DNA of 21,976 nucleotides, taken from the NCBI GenBank assembly GCA_035296965.1, contig DATGZX010000353.1, forward strand, positions 1 through 21,976. Direction: 5' to 3'. Positions 7,601 through 16,382 of the stretch are shown piece after piece (position 1 is the stretch's first letter; each line of letters begins with the position of its first letter). Below the pieces are notes generated by a model. The model saw only the letters and a program-made list of their open reading frames with translations, did no database searches and was not told the DNA's origin. The DNA comes from DATGZX01 sp035296965 (lineage in GTDB: Bacteria; Planctomycetota; Planctomycetia; Gemmatales; Gemmataceae). A program made the translations under genes and the position numbers.

Positions 7601-8626
7601 ATGGTCCGGCTCGTCCCTCAGAATTGGAACGCACTAGGTTTTTGTTTGGCAGTGCTGATCGGCGCGACTTGGGGCAATGAGGCCCGCTCGCAGGCCCAAA
7701 TACCTCAGCAAATCGACACACCCTATAGCCGCTACGCGCCATACTACCCTGTGTACGGCTGGGACCGCTCTGGTCGCTACTTGCGCGGAGCTGCGGACGT
7801 GATTCGAAGCCAGGGCGAAATCATGGTCTATCAGCAACAGGCTTACATGATGCGAGAACAAGTGCGGAGCGCCGCGATTGACAATCGCCATAAGAAAATG
7901 GAGCAAGCCCTTTGGGAGCTGGACAATCTGCCCACGCCCGAGGACTACCGGCAACGCTATACGTTGCAGCAGTTACGCCACAACCGCAGCTTCCCGCACG
8001 ATACCGAAATCTGGTCGGGCAGCTCTTTGAACGCGCTACTAAAGGACATCTGGAAGTTTTCACCACCCGTCCCCGATGACACCGATCCCATCGACCCGGA
8101 GCATTTGGGAAAGCTCAATCCTACCTCGGACAGGAGCCACGGCAATCTGCATCTGCTTAAAGACGGCAAGGTGCCGTGGCCACAGCTTCTTCTTCACCAT
8201 AGCGAATTCGAGGAGCACCGTGTCGCTCTCGACAGGCTCATCGCCGATGCGATTGGACAGGCACCATACGGGAAGGTTAGTCCCGCCATAATTGAGGACC
8301 TCGAGAGCCGAGCCGATAGCATGCGGCAGACCTTGCGGCCGATGGCAAAGTCCCCAAGTTATCAGCAGTATCCTGCCGCCATGAAATTCCTCAATGAACT
8401 GGACGACACCATCAAAACGCTCCAGGAGCCTAAGGCCGCCGATATCCTAAGCGGCAAGTACGCCGCCCGAGGAAAGACGATTGCCGAACTGGTCACATTC
8501 CTGAAGTCAAAAGGCTATATCTTTGGCCCAGCGCTAGATGATGGCAAAGCAGCCTACCGAGCGATCTACATTGCGCTCAGGAATTACGACGAGCACCACG
8601 GCACTCGCCTCCCGGAAATGCGCTAG
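7601..8626 (+). CDS. Exported hypothetical protein of the kinase/FHA cluster
   Basis: The product is 341 residues. ATG 7601 is chosen because GGAGGG stands about 9 bases upstream and the protein then begins with a signal peptide: a basic start, hydrophobic core GFCLAVLIGATWG, and probable cleavage after RSQA (residue 32). The open frame extends 46 codons further upstream, but those residues look non-coding. The mature part is rich in Tyr and Gln near the start (YSRYAPYYPVYGWD), then mostly helical and charged, with no recognisable enzyme motif. It is probably periplasmic. I do not recognise the family well enough to assign a function. Position between the kinase and the FHA genes suggests it belongs to the same envelope-sensing system, perhaps contacting the kinase outer modules; this is inference only. 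Confidence 0.75.
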   Translation: MVRLVPQNWNALGFCLAVLIGATWGNEARSQAQIPQQIDTPYSRYAPYYPVYGWDRSGRYLRGAADVIRSQGEIMVYQQQAYMMREQVRSAAIDNRHKKMEQALWELDNLPTPEDYRQRYTLQQLRHNRSFPHDTEIWSGSSLNALLKDIWKFSPPVPDDTDPIDPEHLGKLNPTSDRSHGNLHLLKDGKVPWPQLLLHHSEFEEHRVALDRLIADAIGQAPYGKVSPAIIEDLESRADSMRQTLRPMAKSPSYQQYPAAMKFLNELDDTIKTLQEPKAADILSGKYAARGKTIAELVTFLKSKGYIFGPALDDGKAAYRAIYIALRNYDEHHGTRLPEMR

Positions 8627-8721
8627 ATAAAGTCGGAACCCCAGTTCATCTGAAACTTGGGGACGAACGCGTTTGACAAGCTTCCAGATTGGAAGGACAG
8701 TACTCCGTTGAGCACCGCTTC

Positions 8722-10617
8722 ATGAAGCTACGCTTACAAATTGCCCAGCCCGCGGACGCATCCATCGTGTTCGAGCATCATGGTTCCACGGTGCGCATGG
8801 GTCGCGATCCCAAGGGGGAAGTGGTTCTCCAGGCACCATTGTGCGATGCCGTCTCCTGGAATCACGCGCGGGTCGATCTGAAATCCGGCGGCGCGGAGCT
8901 GTGGGACCTGGGATCGAGCAACGGCACGTTCGTGAACGACCGGCGTGTCGAAGAGCGGCTACCGCTAAGAGTCGGTGATCGGATCCAACTCGGACATACG
9001 GGACCCATGATCGAAGTCACGGAAATCGATGTTAACGATCCCGTGCCGGCAACGCCAAGCACGTGGGCGCTCGCGAAGTTGATTGCGGTCCGGAATCCAC
9101 AAATCGCGGTCAGCCTGGCGGCCATTTGCGCGCTTGTGCTGATCGTGGTGATATTCTGGCCGCGCGGCGCACCGCGGGCCTTATCTTCCTCCCTGGAATC
9201 CACCGCACCAGATGTAAACAACCACACGGATGCGGCTGGCTCGGGGAACAAGCCGCCAGCGGTAGCGGCCGATGCGCATCCACCCGCGAAACTACCCCCC
9301 ACGTCCAGCAGGGAGCCTGTAGGGCCTTCTGCGAATGAGATTGCGGAGACGAAGCCCGTTGATCTGGGGACTTATCTGCGTCCCGAGAAGCCGAGCGTGC
9401 TGCTGCAACGCCCAATAGATGGTGAAGCTTGGGGCCTGGTTGCGGGAGACAAGCGGATCTATACGAAAAATCTGCTGCTCAGCCTCCCAGGTTACCGCAA
9501 TACGATCCATCTCGACAGCGGCGTCGATGTAATGCTCTGGGGTAATCTACCCGAGTTCTCGAAAGAAGGGGCCCCAGTCCTGGAAAGCGGTATCGTACTT
9601 GACACTCCGAAACCCGGCATCGACCTCGATGTCACGCTGGATCGTGGCCGCATTCGTCTGTCCAATCGCAAAGCGCAGGGGGCGGCGCACATCCGGTTGC
9701 ACTTCCAGCAGGAGACGTGGGAATTAACTTTGCCGGATCAGGCCACAGAGGTCGCCATGGAGCTTTGGGGCATGTATCCGCCCGGGGTCGCATTCAGCAA
9801 AGACCCAGGAGAGCCAGGGCCGCTGTCCTGTCTGGGACTGTTCGTCAAAGGCAAAAGCCCGGTCGAAGTGAAAACCGAACGCCAAACCTACACGTTGCCT
9901 CCTCCGGTCTCCTGGCTCACATGGTCAACGATGAACACTCCTCCCATTGTCGGCCCGAAGCCGCTGGCCAAGGCGCCGGAGTGGTGGACGACGAAGATGG
10001 TTCGTCCAGCCGAGAACCCTCGGATCGTAGACATGGTTTTGGCGCTGGAGGACTTCAGTGAAAAGGTCCTTGGCAACCCGGACCAGGATATTCCCAGTGC
10101 GATATGGCGGGAGGTCCGCGACCCGTCCGGTTTCGGCCATAGCATACTCGGCGTGCTCTGCCTGGGGGCACTGGACGATTGGCTTCGGCTGGCCGAGGCG
10201 CTGGAAGACCAAAGGCCTGAAGTGCGCGGCACGGCGGCCAATGCTCTCATCCATTGGTCCGGACGAAGCCGCGACAACGATCTCGTCCTGTGTCAGGCGC
10301 TGCAGAAGCGCGAAGGGTATTCCCGCGAGCAGGCCGAAATCATCGTGGGATTGCTGCATAGCTTTTCCCCAGGCGAGCTGCTCGACCGGAAAACCTACGA
10401 GCGGCTCGTTGATTACTTGAGTAACCAGAAACCGGTGATCCGCGACCTGGCGTTTTGGCATCTTTCGGACAAGGTGCCCCGTGAAGCCCAGAAGGTCGCT
10501 TACGATCCGTTCGAGCCTGACCCGGCAAAGCGGCTGCCGGCCGTGGAACAGTGGCGGCGCTTCTTGGCCGAAGGCAGGTTGCCTCCAATGGCGGGCCCAA
10601 CAGCGAGAAATCCGTGA
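8722..10617 (+). CDS. FHA-domain membrane protein with FecR-like middle and HEAT-like C-terminus
   Basis: The product is 631 residues from ATG 8722; the open frame allows TTG 8689, but the FHA fold would start at MKLRLQI. The FHA domain (about 1-100) has the canonical marks GR (27-28), S45-x2-H48 and SSNGT (65-69), so phosphothreonine binding should be intact. A low-complexity linker surrounds one membrane helix at 129-147. Residues about 215-430 resemble the FecR-like beta domain common in planctomycete proteins (LLLSLPGYRNTIHLDSGV, WGNLPEF, TLDRGRI, ELWGMYPPGV). Residues 440-630 are helical and HEAT-like, ending in a conserved QWRRFLAEGRLPP tail. It probably reads the kinase phosphorylation state inside the cell and connects it to an outer domain. 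Gene order right after the kinase and the exported protein supports this; the phospho-ligand is unknown. Confidence 0.85.
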   Translation: MKLRLQIAQPADASIVFEHHGSTVRMGRDPKGEVVLQAPLCDAVSWNHARVDLKSGGAELWDLGSSNGTFVNDRRVEERLPLRVGDRIQLGHTGPMIEVTEIDVNDPVPATPSTWALAKLIAVRNPQIAVSLAAICALVLIVVIFWPRGAPRALSSSLESTAPDVNNHTDAAGSGNKPPAVAADAHPPAKLPPTSSREPVGPSANEIAETKPVDLGTYLRPEKPSVLLQRPIDGEAWGLVAGDKRIYTKNLLLSLPGYRNTIHLDSGVDVMLWGNLPEFSKEGAPVLESGIVLDTPKPGIDLDVTLDRGRIRLSNRKAQGAAHIRLHFQQETWELTLPDQATEVAMELWGMYPPGVAFSKDPGEPGPLSCLGLFVKGKSPVEVKTERQTYTLPPPVSWLTWSTMNTPPIVGPKPLAKAPEWWTTKMVRPAENPRIVDMVLALEDFSEKVLGNPDQDIPSAIWREVRDPSGFGHSILGVLCLGALDDWLRLAEALEDQRPEVRGTAANALIHWSGRSRDNDLVLCQALQKREGYSREQAEIIVGLLHSFSPGELLDRKTYERLVDYLSNQKPVIRDLAFWHLSDKVPREAQKVAYDPFEPDPAKRLPAVEQWRRFLAEGRLPPMAGPTARNP

Positions 10618-10678
10618 AAAGCAATGATCGCGTGCGCGGCGGACGGCCCTCTTGGAGTTACATTTCAGGAGCTTATCC

Positions 10679-11572
10679 ATGTCGCTGAAACAAGAGCGGC
10701 TCGCCCCCAGCGAGCTTGCCCCGGAGCCGCGCGAAGCCACTCGCTTGGAGTCGGACGACGAGATCCGTCAAGCCCTCCAGGCTCGCCGCGCCCGGCTCGC
10801 AACCCGATCCCCGGCAGCAAGGCAAGGGGCGCAGGGCAAGAAGCCGGCCGCTGAATGCGCTGAGGTCGAGGCCCAGCCGGACCGGCCGTTGCTCCGCCCG
10901 CCTACGGCCATGCTTTGCATCCTAGATGACGGCAAGCTCGATGGCGAGTGGGTGCGCCTCCGCGCCGACCACACCGTCATAGGCCGAATCGATGGCGACG
11001 TTCGCATTCCTCAAGACGGACTCATTTCCAGCCGCCACGCGGAACTCGTGCGCCAACATGGACCGAGCGGCTTCCACTGGGTACTGATCGATCTGCAAAG
11101 CACGAACGGCACTTTTGTGCGCATCGGCAGTAGCGTTCTACGAAACGAAAACGAGGTGATCATCGGCAGCGGCCGTTATCGCTTCGAGGCCGGCGCTGCC
11201 CATGCGCCCCACGTTGACCCTGCAGGCGCGCCGCCCCAGACCACCCAAGCCTGGTCGGGCCCCGCGCCTGTCCAATCACTGGTCCCGGCGCTGGTGGAGC
11301 TGTCCCCGGCCGGCCCCGTGAACCGCACCGCGCTTACGCTGCCGGAATACTGGATTGGACGTGACGCCAAGGCGTGCGTCATCAGCCGGCCTGACGACTT
11401 GCTTGTCAACGGGCGCCATGCACGGTTGTACCGCGATGCCAAGGCACGCTGGCACATCGAAAACAACAAGTCGCTCAACGGCGTATGGCTACGCATCGCG
11501 GAGCCGATGCCGCTCGGCGGCGCCTGCCAATTTCGACTGGGCGAGCAGCGCTTCATTTTCCGTGCGCATTAA
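10679..11572 (+). CDS. Soluble protein with two FHA domains
   Basis: The product is 297 residues; ATG 10679 follows AGGAGC by 7 bases. Residues 1-75 are charged and probably disordered. FHA 1 (about 77-165) has IGR, SSRHAEL and STNGTFV, all residues expected for phosphothreonine recognition. FHA 2 (about 215-297) has IGRDAKACVI, NGRHARLY and SLNGVWL; the N-G pair is present but the first Ser is replaced (N-G-R-H) and the T after NG is V, so its binding may be altered. No signal peptide or membrane segment is seen. It begins 61 bases after the membrane FHA gene in the same orientation, so the two are likely co-transcribed. The tandem arrangement suggests an adaptor bridging two phosphorylated partners of the nearby kinase. 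Function is inferred from domain type and neighbourhood. Confidence 0.85.
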   Translation: MSLKQERLAPSELAPEPREATRLESDDEIRQALQARRARLATRSPAARQGAQGKKPAAECAEVEAQPDRPLLRPPTAMLCILDDGKLDGEWVRLRADHTVIGRIDGDVRIPQDGLISSRHAELVRQHGPSGFHWVLIDLQSTNGTFVRIGSSVLRNENEVIIGSGRYRFEAGAAHAPHVDPAGAPPQTTQAWSGPAPVQSLVPALVELSPAGPVNRTALTLPEYWIGRDAKACVISRPDDLLVNGRHARLYRDAKARWHIENNKSLNGVWLRIAEPMPLGGACQFRLGEQRFIFRAH

Positions 11573-11713
11573 GCCAAGGCCCACCGCTTGCGGGAAAACA
11601 TCCGTCCCCAATCACGCCGATCTTCCGCATTGACTGCCAGTTCGGTTCCTGCCAGCAAGGCTCTGAGCCGAGACGATCCGTCCGCACTGTCAGCCGTCCC
11701 GCGCCTACAACAA

Positions 11714-12238
11714 TCACTGCGCTGCCGCCTTGATTGTTTGCAGTAGTTTGTAGCTCGCGCCTGTGACATTGCAGGCATTGTAACATGTCAGATAGTTTTG
11801 TCCCATGGCTTGGTACAATAAGGGCATTATCCAGGATGGAACTACTGGCGGCCCGCCACTCTGGTACCAACACCAGTTATTACCGTTCTGGGGCTCAACT
11901 ACACAATACTCAGTATTGACGTTATTCGGATTGTTTATCAATACTATGTTCAAAGCGTGTCCATCCAATCCATTGCACTGCGGTGCCGTACAATTCCCAA
12001 GACTCAGCGTCCAACTCGTGATGCCGGCAGTTGTGCAATTTGCTTGATAATCCTGCGCAAAGTTCCCGCACATGTACACGCCGTTGACGTATTTCTGATT
12101 GGGGCAATAGCTCGCAAGACATCCTATCTCGGCACCATCCGCGTGTGCAGCGCCCGGCGTGGCGAACGACAGGCAGAGCACGGCGGAAAGAACGACTCCG
12201 ATACGATAAATCAGATGACGATGAATATAGTTATACAT
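11714..12238 (-). CDS. Secreted cysteine-rich protein with a transglutaminase/papain-like Cys-His-Glu signature
   Basis: The product is 174 residues from ATG 12238, chosen for the GGAG 6 bases upstream; ATG 12250 is also possible. Residues 1-33 form a signal peptide ending AHA. The mature part has ten cysteines and few charged residues. The ordered motifs YMCGNFAQDY (C57), GHALNIV (H94) and VVEPQ (E115) resemble the Cys, His and acidic positions of transglutaminase-like cysteine peptidase folds, where a CxDFA-type helix is followed by GHALN and a (V/I)(D/E)-containing strand. If right, it is a small exported thiol enzyme, with the other nine cysteines available mainly for disulphides. The gene lies in AT-rich DNA unlike the GC-rich flanks and is convergent with the FHA gene, which suggests acquisition. 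Alternatives are a non-enzymatic disulphide-rich secreted protein. The enzyme call is tentative. Confidence 0.55.
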   Translation of the reverse strand: MYNYIHRHLIYRIGVVLSAVLCLSFATPGAAHADGAEIGCLASYCPNQKYVNGVYMCGNFAQDYQANCTTAGITSWTLSLGNCTAPQCNGLDGHALNIVLINNPNNVNTEYCVVEPQNGNNWCWYQSGGPPVVPSWIMPLLYQAMGQNYLTCYNACNVTGASYKLLQTIKAAAQ

Positions 12239-12510
12239 AGTGTTCTCCATAGTTATGAGTTTCCTCGATTTGTGCACTGTGCCCGGCGAATGCAGTGCAT
12301 AACCGTATATTAACACATATATGTTACAGATTTATGACAATGGAGGAGCCTCGACGCCACATTTCTCATGAACATGGTTAAAACTACGACGAAAGTGTTA
12401 ACATTGATTAACAGCGAGGAAGGTGTGCTCTTGGTTGAAGGAAACCGCGCAAGGGGCGCCCGTGTTTCTGCACAGACAAGTGATCGGTTCCTGCCTAAAG
12501 CGGCCGGAGT
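12239..12510 (-). promoter_or_regulatory. AT-rich leader and probable promoter of the secreted cysteine-rich gene
   Basis: No gene is seen here. Composition falls sharply in GC. On the - strand a TAATAT-like -10 candidate lies about 65-70 bases before the ATG. Next to it is the perfect palindrome ACATATATGT (12315-12324), and farther upstream TGTTAA-N6-TTAACA (12396-12413). Both could be regulator sites. No good -35 could be paired. Confidence 0.3.
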
Positions 12511-13032
12511 CTAAATCGCTGGACGGAGAAACCTCGGCTCGTTCTTCTTTATCCATTCCCGCATCTCTTCCTGCGAATCGAATTCTGCCAACTCGATGCG
12601 GTCGATTGTAGGCTCCCCCCTCCCCGCCCGACGCAGTTCGGCATCAGCCATCTCGCGCACATAGGTGATGCGGTGCCGCTGCAATCCCCGGTCGGTCAGG
12701 TTAATGCCTCTCTCCGGCAGCAAAGCGTCCAGGTTGCTGCCGCGGATCACGACCAGCGTCACCACGTCCCCGGAGAATTTCAACATCAACCCGGCCGAGG
12801 GGTTATACTTCCACGGTCCGAGCCATGTGTACGGATACGTCTCGCTGTTGCCGTCGCGGAAGCGGAACTCGATGGCCATCGCCCGCGACTCCAGCCCGCG
12901 CAGGTAGCCGAACGCCGAGCAGGAGTCCTCCTCTTCAGCGTCCCTACCCTTTTCGTCCGCCGGCTGCACCGCCTTGTCGGCCAGGTGCGGGAAGCGGTTA
13001 AAGAAATCACGTGACTGGCTATTATCGCGCAT
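12511..13032 (-). CDS. Conserved hypothetical protein translationally coupled to the relaxase
   Basis: The product is 173 residues. Its ATG (13032) lies inside the last codons of the relaxase gene, an 11-base overlap with the relaxase stop at 13022-13024. Such overlaps usually mean translational coupling, and no separate strong ribosome site is seen. It is the better-placed of two paralogues in this window (the other is at 1650-2162). Shared blocks are FFNRFPHLADKA, CSAFGYLRGLE, AIEFRFRDGNSETYPY and WLGPWKYNPSAGL. No signal peptide, membrane helix or known catalytic motif is visible; the C-terminus is acidic and helical. The coupling suggests a role in relaxase function or in plasmid/element transfer, for example as an accessory factor or regulator, but the family is not recognised and the role is inferred from position alone. 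Confidence 0.75.
   Translation of the reverse strand: MRDNSQSRDFFNRFPHLADKAVQPADEKGRDAEEEDSCSAFGYLRGLESRAMAIEFRFRDGNSETYPYTWLGPWKYNPSAGLMLKFSGDVVTLVVIRGSNLDALLPERGINLTDRGLQRHRITYVREMADAELRRAGRGEPTIDRIELAEFDSQEEMREWIKKNEPRFLRPAI
12544..13006 (-). repeat. Direct repeat copy 2 (with 1689-2148)
   Basis: About 463 bases are alignable with 1689-2148 in the same orientation. This copy sits in what looks like the ancestral context, overlapping the relaxase gene, so copy 1 is probably derived. Confidence 0.75.
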
Positions 13033-15718
13033 GGTCAAGATCCCGGTCTAAGGAATGTGTTCGCTTGCCATCGGCCGGAGCGCGTTCGCGCGTCCGGTCG
13101 AAAGCAGCCTGCCGCCGCCGGAATGCAAGATTCTTGCCAAGCCGCTGCCGTAGCGATGGCTTCTTTATCTGCGCCTCGAACAGCTCGGTCGCCGAGAGAG
13201 GCTCATCCGCTCGCTGCACCGCCTTTAGCAGTACGTACTTGTCATCGGTAAACACCAGGGCCTGTTCCTTGCCCCTGGTCACCGGCACATAAAACCTTCT
13301 GGTATTTCCCGCCGGAAACGATTGGCTCGACAGTCCCACGAAGACCTTATCGACCGTCTTGCCCTGGCTCGCCTCGGAGGTGATGGCGTAGCCGGCGGCG
13401 ATATGCCCCCAATCCCTGGCAATCACCCACCCATGATCGACGATCAGATCTCCTTGCGCATTAAATCCCCGCACGGTCATCAGGCCGCCATTGCGCAGCT
13501 TGTGCTTGCCGTCCTTCGTCGTGCCGTTGGCGGTTAAGCGGATGCGGTCACTTTCCGCTACGGCGAGCTGTGACGGGCGGAATACCTCGAACCAGTCGGC
13601 GTACTTGACCGGCGGCGCCTCCCCCTCGCCTACGACCAGGCGCGTACCGTTCTGGTACCCAGGTGCGTTCTGGTGGAATTTCAGCAGGTCGCCATTGTCG
13701 AAATTCGCGGTATCGGCCTTCTGCGCATCCGTGAGATGTGCTGGCGTCCAGATGTCGAATATCCGCTCCTCGCCCAGCTTGTCCTGCGCCCTGAGCTTGG
13801 CGCGGATGGCTTGGGTGATGCGGCTGGCCTCAGCCCAGGTCGGGCTCACCGCCAATGCCGTTTTGTGCTCGCCGCCCCGTTTTCTCTCGGCAATGGCACT
13901 AAGGTAAGCATCGGCCATTGCCTGATACCGCTCGCCATCGGGAATCTCTTTGATCCACCCGAGCTTATCGAGCACGTCGAAAGCATCGGCTGTCCTGCCC
14001 TCGCTTAAGTTTTTGGCTGCCTGGCGGTAATCGCCCGACTGGCGTAGAATCTCGGTCACCTCGGCTACCGGCACGCCCGCCCGCTCTTCGAGCAGCCGCA
14101 GCGGCTCGCCGGCCGCTACCGCCCGGTTCTGCCGCTTATCGCCCACCAGGACGATCCGCGCCCCGACGTTCTCTGCGGCGTCGAACAGGCCGAGCATGTC
14201 GCGCGTGCCGAGAAGCCCAGCCTCATCGACCAGCACGACGCCATCGCGAGCGGTCTGCTGCATGGTGCGGTCGCGCAGGAAACGCGCCACCGTATCCGCC
14301 TTCCCAAAGTGCGCCTCCTGGCGCAGCACGTCCACCGCCGCCGTGGACTGCGCCAGCGCCACCACTGGCACGCCGGCATCGGCGAGTGCCTCGCCCATCT
14401 CTTCTTCGAGCGTCGTCTTGCCGGTGCCGGCCGGCCCACGGACCAGCGTCACCCGATCGCGCGACGCCAGCACATGCTTAACTGCCGCCTTCTGCCCGTC
14501 ATTGAGCCAGTCGCGGGTGAATGGCCTTTCGGGATCTCCCAGCGGCCGCATACGCCCGCGGCCATCACGTGCGTAGCCGATCATCCGTTCTTCCGCCTGC
14601 CGCATCTCTTCGGTTGTCGCCACCGCGTTGCCTGCGTGTTCGCCGCGGATGAGCGGCCGCCGCGCCAGCTCGCGCTTCGTGGCCTCAACCGTCACCGAGC
14701 CGATGCCGCGCTTCAACGCCTCGGTGAGTAGTTTGCGCTCCCCGACCACGGCATCGCGTACAAAACTGTGCTTCAAGGCGTAATCGACCGCAGCCCCCTC
14801 GCCTTTCGCCGGACGAGCAAAACGAACCTCGCGCCGGTGCACCGCCGCCAGCGCCTGCCGCTCGGAGTCAGTCAGCCGGCTATCCCACTCCCGGCGCAGT
14901 TCGTTCCAACTCATCTCGCGAGTTTTCGCCTCGCGCGTCGCCGCTCCCAGCTCGGCTTTCCGCTTCGGATCGGTGATGCCCCGCTCGGCCGCCACTTTCT
15001 CGATTTCTGCCGTCCGCCGCGAGAAGCGGCTTAGCACGTCCGCCGGAACGCCCGCGATCTCGAAATCATCCCGCTTCCTCTGGATGCCAAAGCCCAGCTC
15101 CTGCAGCTTGCCCGCGAGCCTTACCCTAAACATCGCCTGGTAGAGTGGCGCCGACGCTTTCACGTCGCGGAACTGGCCGGCTTTCCAGCGTTGTTCCTGA
15201 TCATCCCAGGTCGAATTGAACACGAAGCAATGGGCGTGCAATTGCGGGTCGGGCATGCCTTCGACCGGCCGCGACGTGGTGTGAATGAACTCGGCCCATA
15301 CCATGTTGCCGGTCTGACGGTTTGCCTCCATGCCACCTTTGCGAACGCGGGTTTTCATTTCCGGTTCGATGTCGAGGCGCATGGTTTCATCCACCGCCAA
15401 GCGGAACGCCTCGAGGATTTCCTGGTCGCCGCTTAGCGCGTAGAGCATCGATACCGACTTGGGCACAGAGAATGAGAAATCATACCCCACCGTTCTCTCG
15501 GATTTCGTGCGCAGCGTCAGCCTTTGCCCGCTATGCGGGTGAAGATTGTCGCACAGACGGTCGAAGGAGTCCTTATCGACGACGCCGTCCAGCCCCAGCA
15601 GCACCGCCCCCTTGCCGCCCCACGAGCCAACGATCTCCTGGCCCTGGCTAAGATAGTCAGCCTGGGTGTAATAGCGCTTGGCGCCAATCGAACTGTCCTG
15701 CTGCGTAATCCGGAGCAT
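13022..15718 (-). CDS. MobF-family conjugative relaxase-helicase (TrwC/TraI-like)
   Basis: The product is 898 residues, close to TrwC-type relaxases and much shorter than F TraI. The relaxase domain (about 1-300) has the catalytic tyrosine pair Y16-Y17 with Y22, the general-base motif YDFSFSVPKS (D80) and a metal-binding histidine set H146, H161 and H163 in PDPQLHAH; the spacing between the first two is wider than in TrwC. The helicase part has Walker A GPAGTGKT (428-435), Walker B VLVDEAG (D498-E499) and a late TRGKEQALVF motif, as in RecD-like helicases. The enzyme nicks DNA at oriT, stays bound to the 5' end and unwinds the transferred strand. ATG 15718 has no obvious Shine-Dalgarno. The only transfer gene visible is this one; no coupling protein or type IV secretion gene is in the window, so self-transmission is not shown. 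Confidence 0.93.
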   Translation of the reverse strand: MLRITQQDSSIGAKRYYTQADYLSQGQEIVGSWGGKGAVLLGLDGVVDKDSFDRLCDNLHPHSGQRLTLRTKSERTVGYDFSFSVPKSVSMLYALSGDQEILEAFRLAVDETMRLDIEPEMKTRVRKGGMEANRQTGNMVWAEFIHTTSRPVEGMPDPQLHAHCFVFNSTWDDQEQRWKAGQFRDVKASAPLYQAMFRVRLAGKLQELGFGIQRKRDDFEIAGVPADVLSRFSRRTAEIEKVAAERGITDPKRKAELGAATREAKTREMSWNELRREWDSRLTDSERQALAAVHRREVRFARPAKGEGAAVDYALKHSFVRDAVVGERKLLTEALKRGIGSVTVEATKRELARRPLIRGEHAGNAVATTEEMRQAEERMIGYARDGRGRMRPLGDPERPFTRDWLNDGQKAAVKHVLASRDRVTLVRGPAGTGKTTLEEEMGEALADAGVPVVALAQSTAAVDVLRQEAHFGKADTVARFLRDRTMQQTARDGVVLVDEAGLLGTRDMLGLFDAAENVGARIVLVGDKRQNRAVAAGEPLRLLEERAGVPVAEVTEILRQSGDYRQAAKNLSEGRTADAFDVLDKLGWIKEIPDGERYQAMADAYLSAIAERKRGGEHKTALAVSPTWAEASRITQAIRAKLRAQDKLGEERIFDIWTPAHLTDAQKADTANFDNGDLLKFHQNAPGYQNGTRLVVGEGEAPPVKYADWFEVFRPSQLAVAESDRIRLTANGTTKDGKHKLRNGGLMTVRGFNAQGDLIVDHGWVIARDWGHIAAGYAITSEASQGKTVDKVFVGLSSQSFPAGNTRRFYVPVTRGKEQALVFTDDKYVLLKAVQRADEPLSATELFEAQIKKPSLRQRLGKNLAFRRRQAAFDRTRERAPADGKRTHSLDRDLDHAR

Positions 15719-15805
15719 GCAGGATTCTACACACCTGCCGATTGCTGAAAGTCAATGGGTTTTTCGCGTCCCGCTGACCTAAGACATGCTTCCAGCGCGA
15801 GGCTT

Positions 15806-15874
15806 GCCGTCAGCTCATGAACCTCGATGCCAGCCCTGTGTCACTGCCATGCCATCCAACCGCTAGCTGACGGC
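15806..15874. repeat. Inverted repeat GCCGTCAGCT / AGCTGACGGC
   Basis: The arms at 15806-15815 and 15865-15874 are perfect complements, with 49 bases between them, about 90 bases upstream of the relaxase start. Such a repeat could be a relaxase recognition site or a repressor site for the relaxase promoter. Ten-base symmetry may also arise by chance in GC-rich DNA, so the functional reading is tentative. Confidence 0.4.
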
Positions 15875-16064
15875 GCCTGGCCTCCCGCCTGTATTCGATA
15901 ATTTGCACTGTTCCTGGTGGAACCTTCGTGATGGACACTTTGACTGGCGAGACAGCCACGGTTGAACGCCCGTCATGGCAGTCTGCATCCTTTGCCGCGC
16001 CGCCTGGCTTACATTCGTCACTGCTGCGCATTCCCGGAAGCTGCGGCCGGCGTGCCATCCTGAG

Positions 16065-16086
16065 CGACCGCCGGCCGACCGCCGGC
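16065..16086. repeat. Tandem direct repeat of CGACCGCCGGC
   Basis: Two perfect 11-base units are adjacent (16065-16075 and 16076-16086), next to further GCCGGC-rich sequence. It resembles a short iteron pair, but two units are too few to call a replication origin. Confidence 0.35.
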
Positions 16087-16382
16087 TTGTCCCTGCCCTC
16101 CTCAGCCTTCCGCCGTATCGGGATTGCCGCCCATGCCCGGAAGCCTTGCCGCCATAAAGCCAAGCGTCTTGCACGCCGGTCGTTTCGGCTGCTGGTGTCC
16201 GACAATGCCGTCTCCTTCGATTCGATCCACCCCCACCCCGTGGCCATACTTACGGCACTTTGAAGCCGTCGCCGTGCCGTTCAATCAGAAAATCGGCTCC
16301 CCCTGAAGGTCGCCCCCAATTTTCAGATTGACCGGACGCGAAGAGGCTCCCGGACTAACCGGCTTCTTTGGGCGTGCCGTAA

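Noticed and set aside
9925..10740. Open frame of 271 codons on the - strand opposite the FHA/FecR-like gene
   Set aside because: The + strand protein is clearly conserved here; the - strand frame is an antisense shadow.
15810..16263. Possible genes on both strands between relaxase and small operon (145 and 111 codons)
   Set aside because: Amino acid composition is Arg/Ala/Pro-rich without domain features and no strong ribosome site is present; better read as the non-coding control or transfer region.
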